Part shown: positions 1-13,700 of the stretch, in pieces
Layout: each line of letters starts with the position of its first letter
Numbering within the stretch: the stretch's first letter is position 1
Source: Lineus longissimus
Lineage: Eukaryota > Nemertea > Pilidiophora > Heteronemertea > Lineidae
Assembly (NCBI RefSeq): GCF_910592395.1
Contig: NC_088321.1
Span: 2,420,001 to 2,484,000, forward strand
Length of the DNA: 64,000 bases
Direction: 5' to 3'
Position numbers and translations under genes: made by a program
The notes under the pieces: model-generated
What the model was told of the DNA's origin: nothing
The model's input: only the letters and a program-made list of their open reading frames with translations
Database searches by the model: none

Positions 1-800
1 ATTGCACGTCACTCTATGGTACAGTCCTGTGGGATTTAAATAATAAAGTGGTAGGCGTATTATACACAGCATGGAGAAAAGCGGTGCGGAAATTATGTAG
101 ACTTCACCCTCAGACCCATTGTGCCCTTTTGCCACTAATATTAGATACCTGTTCAATAAAAACATTGTTACACTGTAAACAATTCCAATATCTATGTTAA
201 TCTTGCGAGTACGCTTTCTTTGAATGGCAATGGCTCCAATGTATCAAATACACTCTCACACTTGGCTAGTGAGTTAGATATACCCAGGAACCACGTTCCT
301 CTAACTTTCAAGGTACCTTCAAAGGCTGAGTTTTATAGACTGCAGTAAACTGCTGCTGTTATCAGAGATTTTTTAATGTATAGAGACTAACTTTCGGGGA
401 TAGATATCGATAATATGAATGTAATTCTTGGGGTACTCTGTGCCGGGTAACCCTGTGTAAATGTCTATGCCTTATATGTAGGGATTGGGAGGGTCTTTCA
501 TTTCTTTGTCATCACTTGTTGTACTTTTGTTGCACTTGCACTTTTGCACATTGTAATGTAATTTAATTTACATGAACAAAGATGATTATATCTATATCAT
601 AATACTATAAGGCGGCTCGATAAAGTGGGGGTTGTGTTTCGTCTAGAAATTTTGCACGTTTGCAGGTGATATGTTATCCTGATGCAATGTTATGTTTATT
701 TTCGGAAATTTACTTCAGCGGAGCAGTAATGAGGGATTTTTAATCGGACACTGTCAATTCTCCTTACCACTCACAGAAGCCAAGTCATAGCTGTTTAGTT
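1..800. other. no gene recognised
   Basis: AT-rich non-coding DNA. I see no splice-bounded exon, no transposase or RT motif and no clear repeat in this stretch. If the kinase gene continues leftwards, this would be one of its introns. Confidence 0.4.
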
Positions 801-844
801 ATGCAGAGGCTTAATCAATTACCTGCACTCCCTGTGGGGTGGCT

Positions 845-940
845 AACATTACCTGTTGAACAGCTGGCTGTAGGGCTTGTGGTATTCGACTCGATGACTC
901 GACGACGCGATGACTCGATGACGCGATCAAGTTGGAATCT
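845..940 (+). repeat. inverted repeat arm with GACTCGATGACGCGAT minisatellite
   Basis: A block beginning GTGGTATTCGACTCGATGAC contains several near-repeats of GACTCGATGACG and GACGACGCGATGACTC. The same block occurs in reverse complement at about 2024-2100, roughly 1.1 kb away, so the two form an inverted pair. Function unknown. Confidence 0.6.
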
Positions 941-1278
941 TTTTAAAGAATATCACTGCCTGGACTGTAATTTATACATAGAATCATAAGTGGAGGAAAA
1001 TAAAAAAGAACCGATCATTACCAACCCCTTTCCAGCTGTTTTCACCGTATCTAATCCGACCATTTTTCGTTTCCTACAAGTTCGCATTTTTGATAAAACC
1101 ATGCGCCATGTTGCTATGCAAGCTTACCGTCAATACAGCTAAATACACCTAAATATAGCTGGTTCAGATCAACCTCCTACCCAGGTTCTTTACGAGCAGA
1201 AATTCCAATGTTAAAATGACACGCGAGTTCCTGGAGACAAGGTTGGCTCTGGATATCCGTTCAGCACGGCAATATTAT

Positions 1279-1443
1279 GGGCCGAATTCATAAAGGGCGT
1301 TTAAGGGTTAGACGTGTGTAACTTCTCCTTAATCAGTTTCAGGGCCTATTCATATTCTGTGAAAATTTATATGAAGGACCTGAATCTCTCCATTCAGTAG
1401 TTAAACGCTGTTTTAAGCTAAACGCCCTTTATGAATTTGGCCC
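1279..1443. mobile_element. hairpin MITE, 165 bp
   Basis: The ends are inverted repeats of about 25 bp: the left begins GGGCCGAATTCATAAAGGGC and the right ends GCCCTTTATGAATTTGGCCC, with one mismatch in these 20 bases. The interior has no coding potential. This is the form of a non-autonomous DNA transposon; the superfamily is unclear. Confidence 0.75.
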
Positions 1444-2023
1444 TAAATGTCCTATACACCTTTCCAGAAATGGGGCGCCGAGTGTCCGAAATAGTGATGT
1501 CATAAGGGGAAACTAGGCCTGTGGTGGAGGGACAAAGGAGATAGTCATGGTTGACCAACACACTTGAATGCCTTTAATGACGGACAAGGGGGAAAAAGTT
1601 AGTTCCAATGCAAGCCACCAATTTCGGAAAGCATGTATAGGGGCTGATGTATTGGGGGGGGGGGGGGGGGCAGATGTCAAGGGGCGGAAGAGGGACTGAG
1701 TGACTGAGTCTAAAAAACTGCACATATGCGAAATTCCGATTGTTGACAGACTACCACATGACATCTGACATTGGCCACTAGAAGCTTGTTTGTCAATTAA
1801 ATCTTCGGTCATTTTGCATGCTATGAAACTTCCGCGAGTCCTTTAAATATCAAAATCAATCGCGGGGACCAATCTTCAGTGACCATGGCTGGGGGGGGGG
1901 GGGGAGGGGGCACATCCTTCTACATACCGTAGCTGGGTATGGGAAGGCCGAGCTAAAACCTCTGCTGTTGCAGCGGTAGCCCGGAGACCAGGATCATGGG
2001 ATTCCGTATTTTAGCAAAATCCA

Positions 2024-2100
2024 TAGCAACGATCGCGTCATCGAGCCATCGCGTCGTCGAGTCATCGAGTCGAATACCACAAGCCGGCTGTAGGGGGATG
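2024..2100 (-). repeat. second arm of the GACTCGATG inverted repeat
   Basis: The reverse complement of this stretch matches about 860-935, including the run of GACTCGATGACG-type units, with one or two substitutions in the core. The flanks diverge quickly. Confidence 0.6.
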
Positions 2101-2109
2101 ATTGGAACA

Positions 2110-3095
2110 GCCTGTACCTGTTGACCTGCTGAACTAAGGTTAATGTTATTTTCAATCCACGATTGCAGTTCACCTGATGTTCGAGATTTCCCGGGGAAAG
2201 AAATTGTAAACAAACGTATGTGTGCAGTTCAAATGTAAACAAAAATGTATTTTTGGTACTTTCGGTTGCTGGACTTGGGTTTTCCCGCAGTAAGGAGCTG
2301 GGGTCAAATTGGTGGTCGATTGCTTATGGGTGCTGTGTTAGCCAGAGCTAGCCCTTGATTATGAAGGGATTTTTAAAATGAAGGTTACCATGGTCTGTTT
2401 ATGTGCTCACCACAGCTTTCAATACTTGATCTGAAGAGGCGCGCTGAACCTGAAATGGCCTTATCAAGGAGCTGCTCACGGTGCTGGACGTCTAAGCTTG
2501 CCTGTCGAGTAAGTGCCTAGCCCGAGACCTGGCTACATGTAGGAGGAGCACGCATTTTAAAGTTATAGTAGTGATAGTGCAATTGGTTCGAGCCATTTGG
2601 AGGCCGACATGTGAAGGCCTATCTGGGAACTCCTTCTTCTTCGTATAAAAAGGTGCATATTGCTGAATAAGGAACGAGGCATTGCCTCATCATCTCTATC
2701 GGACCAACTGATATACTTTTATATGCACGCATACAACACGCCACAGCTAGGTCCGAGTCTGTGGACATATGGTTGGTTTAATTTGTCTCTTCGATATGGC
2801 TTCTTTGATATTGCATTAGATTTTCATTGCAATTCAATCTATTCAAGGTAGAGCCCATTTGAACCTGCCTGCGCCACGGGTACAATGCTAGTATATATAT
2901 ATATATATAACAACTAGAGGTCAATGTCCGACGGACTTTCATACCTAGTACTTGGAGACCCCCGGACTTTCACTCTAGCTGTTAGTATCCGGGGACAATT
3001 TCAACTGGGGACATTTTCCACTGGGACACCGGCATTGTGAACCTGTTGAAAACTATGACTTTGTCCATTTGATAACAATTCTCACCGCCTTGCAC
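2110..3095. other. no gene recognised
   Basis: Non-coding sequence with a short (TA)n run near 2890-2908. No exon or transposon motif seen. Confidence 0.4.
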
Positions 3096-3109
3096 CACTG
3101 GAACTTGAT

Positions 3110-3857
3110 GCAAGGACCCAACGCGCCGCGTAGCGACAAAATAGCGAAGCTGGCGAAACATTTATAACGGGTCACCGTGATCTCATTATGGACTTATAGC
3201 GCGATTATGTTATGGGGTTGTAACTATTTTGCTGTATATTGTCACGAGGAAAGGAAAGTATGCGACCTATTTATGTAAAGTGATAATTAGAAGGTATATA
3301 GTTCAGGAAATGTTAATACATGTAAATAATCATTCCTTATCGTCTTTTGAGAGCATTTTTAATTGTAAAAAGTATATGCCTACGTCACAGAGTCTCTGCA
3401 ATGGTCATTTTTTATCATAGTAGTCTCGCGCAGCCAGACCTTCTCTTATTAGTCTGACGCAAGCCAGACGTTCTTTGTATTAGACGTTTTCCACCACAAT
3501 ATATCTGGGCCGAAGAAACACTGCGCACGATTACCTCGAGCTGGAGCTAAGAATAGATTATGCTAATGAGCATACTTCCTCATTGAGTTTTCTCAGAATG
3601 GTGCATATCGCGCAAAGCTACTGAGTCTAGTACCATTAGGCCCCGCGAGGTGGCGCTGAGGCGGCTGCTGTAATCAAGAGAGTGGTTGAGTCACTCTAAA
3701 AGCTACTTGGTCATAACAAATGACGGACCTAACCAAAATTGGTTTCATTTTTGCATTGCTGCAATGAAAGACCTAATACTGAAACCACATGTCTGTTGAC
3801 TGTGCTTTAAGAGAGACTGGTATCATGCCTAATCTCTCTTAAAGCACAGTCAACTGT
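3110..3857 (+). repeat. interspersed repeat ending in a palindrome, copy 1
   Basis: This stretch aligns along its length with about 36612-37387. Shared landmarks are CGCCGCGTAGCG, GCGAAGCTGGCGAAACATTT, TAACGGGTCACCGT, ATGCTAATGAGCA and CATATCGCGC. It ends with a near-perfect palindrome of about 64 bp at 3793-3856, whose arms read CTGTTGACTGTGCTTTAAGA and its complement. It lacks coding capacity and is probably a non-autonomous DNA element. Confidence 0.65.
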
Positions 3858-4602
3858 GAACATAATAGCAACACTCAAAATATGTACATCAAGCAATCTA
3901 ATTCAGTGGAGGGACTACTGGGGACGGGTTTTGGCGACGTATTCCCTCTAAAAAATACCGCCATATTTAAAACGCACACGGTGATTGTGACGAGGTCGCG
4001 CAGCTGGCAGAGCGAATGGCCCAAAAAGTTTTCCTTCAAATGGTGTTACATTTCGTTTTGTGCGTTGTTTTCTGTTTATATTGAGATAAGATATATACCG
4101 CATATATCATGTAGCTCAGTAAGTTGATAAATAATGTGTGCAGCTGATATTAAAGTTTGAATAGTCTTTCGAAAAAGTTTTTCGAATCGAGCTCAAAAGA
4201 TATAGTTTTGGCGCCAATGACGTCACCAATGGCGGATTTGCACTGAAGTTCAAGCCGAGTCGATTATTAAGAGAATCCACTCAAAGTTCCGAGTGGACAT
4301 GGTCACACAAACATATAGAATGAATCGTTTTCATCAAATTTTCATTAAATCATTTTTTTTCAAATACTCGGTGTCTTTTTCTGGCGAGTATAGTGGTTGT
4401 AGCTGCAATCCATGAATTTGACATGTTCAAATCATTTACAAGTAAAACTGATGGGGTATGCAATGAGTTTAAAGATTCGTACTTCTAAAACTGTGGAACT
4501 CCATAGGTCATGTGTACGGATTAAGGAATTTAAAGGTACGTCAAGGAGATTGAACGATCTGATTCAAATATCATCAACCTGATCATGTTTTGGCCTACTT
4601 AC

Positions 4603-4729
4603 GTTTGATATCCCGATGGGCTATGTGCTTCTCATGGAGGAACTTAACGCCACAGAGTATCTGATGCGTGTAGGTTCTTAGGTTATCTTTAGGAAGAGGG
4701 CTTCCTTTTATCTTCCCCGCCAAAGATCC
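4603..4729 (-). CDS. kinase gene exon g: helices D-E and HRD motif
   Basis: The acceptor is TGTTTGATAG and the donor GTAAGTAGG. The product runs from GSLAGKIKG through YTHQILCGVKFLHEK to IAHRDIK, which is the catalytic-loop Asp. One nucleotide is left (probably Arg or Gln next). This is the last exon I can find; the DFG, activation loop and APE region must lie beyond position 1 or in exons not recognised between 1 and 4600. Confidence 0.88.
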
Positions 4730-7700
4730 CTATCAAACAATCAATCAATCGTTAAGTATATGGTAGTTGCTGAATTCATCCGCAACGTGTTTTGACATTT
4801 AGAAGATCATTATTTAGTAAAACACATCACACCAGGCTGACTATTGCGTTCAAATAAATGAGCTACCCAGACTCGTATGTTGGTTCGGGAATGTGGCACT
4901 GTTCAAAACGGACCAGAGACTGTCGACTATATATTGGGCACGCAACTAATTCCATTGTTTGCAATAATTGGATCTTACCCCGGTCATATATTCCATTCCA
5001 ATGTAAAACGTGCCGGAATCCACATCAATATGCTCAAAGAAATATCGAATGATATTCGGATGGTTGAATCGACTGAGCTCCCGCATTATTTTCACCTCAA
5101 CCAAAAAGGCTTCATCTTCCTGCAAAATGAAATTTGTGTATAATAATTAACTAACGATTTCTATCGCAGAAACATGCGACCATGACCACATATGTGACAA
5201 AATTAAATTTCGTGAGCTCTCAGTTGCCATCATAAGTCAACCATTCCATCCGGGGACTACTTGATTAGCAATTAAGATTTGCTGCACCGTATACCCTGGT
5301 AGTACTCTTACAGGCGCAGGTGGCAGAGCGTCGGTCTTATGATCAAGAGGTTGTGGGTTTGATTCCCGGCTGAGTCGCTACATAGAAACTTCCTACTGGT
5401 CAAGTTCGATTGAGCGCTTATATAGTGGCTTCTTTTTGAAACCCATAAGATTGCAAATGTAAACAATTTCATAATAGACATACAGTTCGCTAAATCCTTT
5501 TCCAATTTTAAATTATCAACTCTATAAATACGACAGTGGTGTGTAGTCAGCACTCCAGTAAAATGTTCAACTCACGACATATCGCGCAATGTTGTTCAAA
5601 CGTGGTCAATGTGACATCGTGATGCAAAGGCTTTGTTCAATTCTGATATGAACGATGGTGCAAGGCTCGCCTGTGTTTCTGCCATTATTGTTTACATGAG
5701 TAAAAGCTCCAGCCTCGCCCCAAGACATTGCGCCTCCGCCAATTCCTGATGCAAGGTTGGATTGTAGCTACGTTTGACCGGAGCGATGGTCGACCACCCA
5801 AATATCGCGAGATCTCGCAGGGAGGCGCGTGGTTTTACCAGGCTGGAAAAGCTAATTTCGCCCCGGGAACTTTGTTGATTTTGTAAAATTATGTAAATAT
5901 CTAATTTAATATACATGAATTTCTGCTTTTCTGGTTTATAAACTAAATATAAAAAATTCAAATCTATTGATGAAACATTGGGATCGAACCGAAAACCAGG
6001 GCCAATGTAGTGAAAACTGAGGTCAGTTGTTGTCGCAGTCAAAATACATTCAACTCCCTCTGGTGGACTACGATTGTCCCCATTGTATGGTACATGGATC
6101 GACTACGGGACACTTAACAGGAAAAAATTCAACTGAGTGCAAAACGTGCTTAACACAACAGATGATTATTTTATTGATGCATTTGCATAAGAAATTGGGA
6201 CAGTGTTTCTCCCATACCCAGATATATCTGTCAGGTGTGGGGAAATAAAGGTTTTAGTGGAGCAATAAGTTCCTACGGGGCAAAACAGGACAGTACGGGA
6301 CAATACGGAGCAGGCTATAATATAACTGTTATTTTAACGGTAATGCGAGCTGCTAAACAATTCGTTATGAGACATGTATATGCCTCTTAGCGTGCTTTTA
6401 TTTTCATGACTGACACTGCAAAGCCGCAATTAATCATAAAAAAGGATATTTTAACCTATCATGATCTCCATGAGTAGGGCAATACGGGATGCCTCCAGCC
6501 CCTCCCCCCAAAAAAATATTTTTTGGTCAGAACACGAGGTATAAAGCCCTCAATTTTCAAATGAAATTAATGGAAAGTCACCCAACAGTTAAACAACTTG
6601 TAGAAGGCAGGTTCCTTGCACAGTCCACCCTTTACATGACCTACTAAGGTTGTCCCCGAGGATACCCCAAAGATTCCACCCAAGAGCTTTTTCCATACTT
6701 CTGGTTGTCTGCTTAACCCCTAAGAGGTTTTATTTTACCCTTCCTTGCATAATTAATCGGAAAAATAAATAAGTGTCATGAGAGTTGGTTCCGCGGATAG
6801 TTATGTGTATTTGTTATATAGGATACAATATGGAGATATTATCATTATTGACTAAAAATTATTCCAGGGTGAAAATATAACTAATACCGATCTATCACCA
6901 CTTCTTTTCAAATCTCGAAAATAGTGAGAAATCTTCGTCACGTGCCACCATACTCGTATGAAGCTAACTACATGGCCCCAGTAAACAATCTAGGGTTTAA
7001 AAACCATAATCAGCCTACCTTACCAAATCAAAGTAACAGTTACAGTTTTAGCAGGTTATCTATCAATCTGTCATAATAGCATTATGCTATAATTATAAAC
7101 GCTCGGTCTCAGCAAGGTAAAAATTCGGACACCCATTAATTTTCCTATCATGCTAAAATCGCCTCGAAAATGTTTGCATGTTTAATGTTTGTAATATACT
7201 AGTAATAGATGAAACAAGGCCAGCCTGTTAGCAGAAAAAAAAATCACGATTGGACTGTAATATGTCTTCACCCTGGAGAATCAGCTCACCATATTGCCCA
7301 GAATCTTATCTTGATATTAAGTTCTGGTTCTGGTTGGTTAATTCGCAGTCCTCCAGAGAGGAGTTTAGCCCAAATGATGGGTATTCAAGCCCTGCGAGAA
7401 TGGCTATATCAAATATGAAAGAGAAAACAGCCAACAAGTTCGCTCCTTGGTAAATTTACTAAAACAATTCACCTGCCTGCGTCGAACTGGTAGCATGGAC
7501 AATAAGACATAATATGCAATTTATTTTGAAGTAAATAATTCAGCGAGATACTCGGTGATGCACGCATAAAATCAAAGCACATTTTTCAATCTGTTCGCTC
7601 TATCCACAGGACCAACAGGTGTTTTTTTTTCTCTGCATGTGATGCAAATCATACTTGGAGAGCGTGATTACCAGATGGACACAATAATATTTCGTTGAAA

Positions 7701-10700
7701 AACTCCAAGAACACAGATTTCAGACTTTACTGAGTAACCTTTTCCTCTCCCAGGACAGGCCAGCTCAGCCAGCTGGAAAGCTTGCCTGATTCTCGGCCAT
7801 CTGGCAAGTCTGGGGAATCGATTCTCCAGGATGAACCTTGAAGTTGCAAAAGAACGAGGAGTCACATAATTGCCTCGGTGCGCCGTTTTCGACCCATGTA
7901 TACAGTGACAGATTGATATATGTTTCTGAGATGCATGACCCTGACTGGCACCATGCCTAGTCTCTCTTAAAGCACAGTCAACAGACACCCTATACCCCCT
8001 CACACTTAGAAACCACAAACGCCCACCCCTTCCTGCTACCTTAATTTTTCTGGATCATGATCAGATAATAAAAAAGCTTAGATTGTCTGTTTCTTGACAT
8101 TTTATCACAAGAACATAGCACTTACACGTGAACGTGAAGTTATCGACTGTTTTCTCTCATTTTTGGGGAAAGGCTAATTACACCATATTGATATTCTTTT
8201 TTTAGGAATGACCATTTTAGAGGTAACACCGGCATTAATGAAATCTGCAAAACGACATTGTATTTTTGTCATGTCAGTCTAAAATAAGCCTTGAACTAAT
8301 CACAATATCTTTAAGATCTTGAATCTCCTCGGTTTGTTCCATTGTACATGTTGAATTGGATGCAGCCAGTACTTCCTTGGCTGTTTCGGCTGAACATGGC
8401 CAACATTTCTCAATCTTTTTTTTTTTTTCTCAGTTTCGATCTTGCCCATGGCTCGCTGTTCTCTCGACTCGGCTTGTTAGAACTAACATTGTCAGTGTCC
8501 TTTTATTTCAGTTACAATTAGCCAAAGTTACAGGGAAGTAATTAAGGTGAACTCGTGGTCATGGTCGTTGGTCCATGCATCGCATTGATCAGTGAAATGC
8601 TACCCATAATAGAATGTCTAAGCCAAAACGCGAGCCTTTTCTGAATCGTATTTAGTTCCAAACTACCTAGCTTTTCTATTGGGAGAAACAATGGCCATGA
8701 TGGCAGACGAGTTATGTGTGTAGGTCAATACAAAGTGAAATGTAGAGGTCAATTCTAAATACGAATGTATGTTTCTCTTTTTAACGACAGAATACACTTG
8801 CACTCCCTTTACACTTAATCCTAATCGCACTATGGCTCAAAGTGATTATCTTACGTTGAACTAACCTTGGTTGTTTCATTTGGTTGGAAAGTTATTTCCT
8901 TGACCGCGATCTGTTCATCGGTAATGTCATGTTGGTACAAGTGAACTGTGCCGAAACCACCTCGACCGAGGAAAACATTATTTCTCTTTTGATAATCTGA
9001 AAAGCTTCGCTCCTCCTTTGTGTCTGTAATAAATATCATAAAAGTCATGTCAAGTTTAAAAAAATCAAAGCAACAGCATATTTTAAAATTTCGCCATACG
9101 TCAAATATTCATGAACGGAATTCATCAGTCAATTGGTCAATCAAAGCACAAATAAAAAACAAAATTCAGATCATTTAAAATTCATTTCATGTGTATCAAG
9201 TGAAGTCTATGTGACACGGAAATGGACCTCCATGGTTATGCCGTCAAAGGGTTTCAAAATCGATGCGTGCTGGACTGAATACGTCATGTAAGCAATCTAC
9301 TCTTCAACGACAGAGTCGCGACATTTTTTTTCCCAAACGACACATCCTTGGTCCAAGCATAATTTCCATTTGGACTTATAACGATTTCTACCAAAAAGTT
9401 AACAAAGAATGTAGAGAGACTGCATAAAAAAAGTGCGTAAGGCGAGATTCGATCCAGTGATCTTCGCGATGCTAAACAAACTGCTCTACCCATGTAGCCA
9501 CTGCGGCAGCTGCCAACCATAGAAAATTTGTCCATACTATAGCAGTACACAGATCCTTATTCTGAGTCAATTTACGAAACGATTATACGCGCGGCACCCT
9601 CTTTATAGTAGAAGTGCTAGAGGAACTACAAATATAGTGATAACAATTGCAATGGATATGTCGTTTGGAAAAAAAAGCGCGACCGGGGCACAGCACTGGG
9701 TATTGCCTGCAATACATTATACAGTAGAACCTCTCTATTAAAGACACCCTCGGGACTAACAAGTGCTGTCCTTAATAGAGAGGTTCCCTGATTAGAGAGG
9801 TCAAATTGAATGGAAACACCAAATTTGGGACCAAAAGTAGTGTCCTTAATATAGAGGGTGTCCTTAATAGAGAGGTGGCCACTACGGGAGGTTCTACTGT
9901 AGTTAACACGTCAAACCAGCCGACGTTTTAGCCCTGCTACAGTAACCCTCCAAAAAAATTGTAAAAACAAGTTCGAAAAAACGATAAAACTAAACTTCTT
10001 CACTATTGCTATTTGTGTTGATGAGATCGACACTCCTTAATTATAAACAAGTGAATGAAAAAAAACGTACTGCCCGTAGGAGGAGTTTGTCTCTTTTTGG
10101 GATTCACATACCGTATGGGTCCAAAATGGCATCTTCTGTTTCGTTTATTTCATCTATCATGTGGCTCGCATCAAATATATCACTAAAGTATATCAGCCAC
10201 CCACTTAGGCAATCGTAATTGGCAATCTCTATTTTACCACTTCTGAAAAGGAATTAAAAGTACTTGTAATGTGAAAACAGATGCAGGTATTGTCAGATGT
10301 CACCGCTATTAAAACCATGCATGCGCAGGTCACCTTATTATTTGCTCTTGGACACAACAAGAATAGGTTCACATAGTGTACACTGCCACGAATTATGGAA
10401 CTATGTTGGAGCAGAGGGTACCTGGATGAGTCATCACTCCAACTTTGGACTTTAAAACATTTGAAGGTATTTGTAATTCATATTTTGCGCGATAATTGCC
10501 AGGATTAATTGATGCGCTTTTTGACAACATGCAAGATCAAATGGGGAAAATGTTGACCTCGCCTCTCCAGTGTAAAAATGACTATAACATGATGACTATT
10601 GAAATGATGACTTTGACGGCATGTTCCTGGTTCAACTTTTGTCAAAGCATACGATGTCCAAGAAAACTTGAATAGCTATTTTCTTACATTTATCTCGTGC

Positions 10701-13700
10701 TTTTAACCTACCTCTTTAAGATATTCCAAAGATCAGTGATCGTACTGGTAGTTTTTGTCTCCAGCCCAATCACGTCAGTGAGCGCCTCATTAAATTCTAG
10801 CTGTTGATAGAAGTCGTCATCAATGGAAGCACAAAGGTAGGTACAAAGGACTTCGTCCTTCTTTGTCTCTTCATCCTATACATGTAGTAGAGAGGCGAAA
10901 CTAAAAAATAGGCGTGGATATAAGGTTTATCAAAATCATTCAAGCAAGAGAAAGCATCCAGTGCAGACAAGGAGGGAAGGGACCCCACACCTGGCTAGGG
11001 TGGATGCCAAGTGGATTTCATTTGGTTGCCTTTGCTCCCTTTTACGTTCATGTAAGACTAAGTATGTACATGATATAAGAGGTGCCGGTTGAATAAGTCC
11101 CTGTTGTACGGAAAAAGTTGTTGTCATGGCGAAATTCAGGCTCAAGGTCGGAGGCGAAAATGAGGCTCAAGGATGGCGGTCATACAATTTTAGAGCTCCG
11201 GGTTTATGAGTATTCTATGGCGCAAATACGGACGACAAGTACAAGAACGTAACGTGATCGAGGTGAAGAAACTAGTTGGAGTGAAGATTTTAGTAAACCG
11301 TGTAAGCAGTTTGAGAAGTAGAGATACCTTTTGACGAGCCAGAGAAGTTTAGAATCGACCTCCTTCCAAGTTAGCCACGCGGTTGGCTGCAGTGAATGCA
11401 CGCCGGTCCGTGCACTGCACTGGCGAACCTGTTGCACTTAGACTTTGATGAAGTTGGAGTGGTTAAATTGCGACCGCCGGAGAAGTCAGTTACGGGTCAG
11501 TAGCATAGTTTTCACTCTGTACAGCTTGCCGGCTGGGCTAGCACAGTTTATTTTTCACCCTAACCAACCGCGCCTTGATTTGTTGGGTGGTGCTATGCTC
11601 GTGTAGCATTTTAAGTGTCACTCTAGCGTTAGTCAAGTATTCAGTTCAAGTTAAAGCCAAAAATAATTAGTTTTGAATTTAATGTTCTCGTTAGCTTACC
11701 AGTTACGAGCCGTTTTAAAGTTTGAAATGTTAATATTGTTTCTCGTTGGCTCACCAGTTAAATGTTTAGCTGAATGTCTTCTTGAATCAGATAGTCGGTC
11801 TTTTTGGTCAAGGGTAAATAAATTGAAAGGTAAAACATCGAGTTATGCAAATATTGTAGACGGTAAGACAGAGAAGGGTGATATTGCTAATATATTTGCT
11901 GAGAAATACGACACATTATATTCGAGTGTATCATATCGTGAAGAGGATATGATGGCCCTCCTCGATGACATTGAATCGCAAATAGCTTATCAACACCATC
12001 ATGTCACGTGTGGACATGATGATCATGTGGTCACTGTAGGTGAAATCCATAAGGCAATTGGACTACTTAACAAGGGTAAACATAGAGGTAACCATAAGAT
12101 CTATACGGACCATTTAATCCATAGTAGTGACAAGTTCAAAGAATGCCTAGCGAAACTATCCACAGCTATGTTAACCCATGCATATGTACCTTAGGGTTTT
12201 AAAGAATCGACCAAATTTCCTATTCCTAAAGATAAAAGAAAATCGCTGAAAGACTCTGACAATAATAGAGGGATTACTCTCAGCAGTATTTTAGGAAAGG
12301 TGTTGTTAGATCACATTTTTATGTCAAAAAACGAAAACGTTTTCTCATCTTGTGACTTACAATTCGGGTTTAAGAAGTAAATGTCCACTACTCAATGCAC
12401 TTTTGTCTTTAAGGAGACGATTTAATACTATAGAAACAAAGGGACTGGTGTTTATTCCATGTTTTTAGATGCTAGTAAGGCATTTGACAGAGTGAATTAT
12501 ATTAAATTATTCAAGTTATTACTGAAAAAAGGTTGTTGTCCGATCGTAGCTAGGTTCCTTGCTATCATGTATACAGACCAAAGAGTTAATGTAACATGGA
12601 ACGGTCACAGAAGTAGACATTTTGGAGTGCGAAATGGTATTAAGAAGGGGGGCGTCCTTTCTCCAATACTTTTTTGTATTTACACTGACGAATTATTATC
12701 AAGGCTAAAATATTCCGGTTACGGTTGCTATATAGGAAATCTGTTCATGGGAGTACTTGCATACGTCGATGATGTAGTCATATTGTCCCCGACTAGGCAT
12801 GGGATGCGTAAGCTCTTACAGATATGTTCGGCATTCTCAGTTGAATGTCAGGTCATTTTTAATCCCACAAAAAGTCAACTTGTGTATCCCCCCCCCATTT
12901 GTATGGGCGGATCAAGTGATTAAAATGTAATACTATGGGCCACTCATCTTGGTCACATTATTGGTGAAGATGATGACGTCAGAAACCTTGATAATGCCGT
13001 TAATGTATTATATTTGTGAGTAAATATTTTGGTTGCTCAATTTGGTCATTGCTATTCAGCAACAAAATATAAGTTATTCAAGTCTTTCGCAATGGCACAA
13101 TATGGATGTGTAATCTGGAACTTTACCCCTGGAAAAATAGAAAGATTCTGCGTTGCCTGGCGGAAATGTGTAAGAAAATTATTTAACATTCCTTATATGA
13201 CACACTCTAATTTGCTCCGAAATATTTGTGAAGACTTGCCCCCAAGACCTACAACATCATGTACGCTTTTTAAAATGTATTTTTAGCTCGAGCTTGTCAA
13301 ATAAGCTGCTCAGTGGCGTCCGTCTGTCCGTCCGTCGGTCCGTCCGTTAAACCCATGGTGCACATTTTGTAACCGTAAGACCTAGAGACTTCAATTTTGC
13401 ATTTCTAGATACTTCTGGTCAAACTCTACTTTCAAAACAAAATTTGTCGCCATTCGACCTACTTCCTGCGAGTGAGAGCGCATGAAGGAAACTGGCCTAT
13501 ATCGGCCTAAGAGCAGCAGAATTAGTGGAAATATGCTTTAATATTAAGATAAAATTCTTGAAAAACTATTTTATTGAGAAAAAGTTCAAAATTATAACAG
13601 GAGAGGGCGCTACCTGCCTTTTAATTATTTCTGCCGATTCAACCCCCTGATGACGTCAGCCATCAATGAAGTCTCCTATTTGCCAGTTCTCAAAACATGG

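Larger units (their letters stand above)
5120..8865 (-). other. kinase gene intron with repeats
   Basis: This is the 3.7-kb intron between exons e and f. It contains a tRNA-like repeat near 5308-5385, copies of a CTGGAGAATC-type repeat near 7265-7345 and 7640-7850 (reverse), and a half palindrome at 7957-7984. A candidate exon-like stretch on minus near 8390-8280 (reading AKEVLAAS...EEIQDLKDI) does not match the phase of its neighbours, so I did not add it to the gene. Confidence 0.6.
9024..10111 (-). other. kinase gene intron with MITE and tRNA-like repeat
   Basis: The intron between exons d and e. It holds the tRNA-like repeat at 9425-9515 and the TA-flanked MITE at 9722-9899. Nothing else recognisable. 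Confidence 0.6.

Noticed and set aside
1640-1672. Long homopolymer G run (also C runs at about 15762, 45467 and 60630)
   Set aside because: Simple mononucleotide tracts; possible quadruplex formers but not otherwise informative, and their exact length is uncertain in any assembly.
7668-8018. 116-codon minus-strand open frame
   Set aside because: It runs through the palindrome repeat and an interspersed repeat, with no splice support or protein motif; it is a chance frame.
8280-8390. Minus-strand exon-like stretch reading AKEVLAAS...EEIQDLKDI near the kinase exon
   Set aside because: It resembles a kinase helix C, but its acceptor phase does not match exon e, its first possible acceptor follows a poly-A run, and the true helix C is found at 5119-4979.
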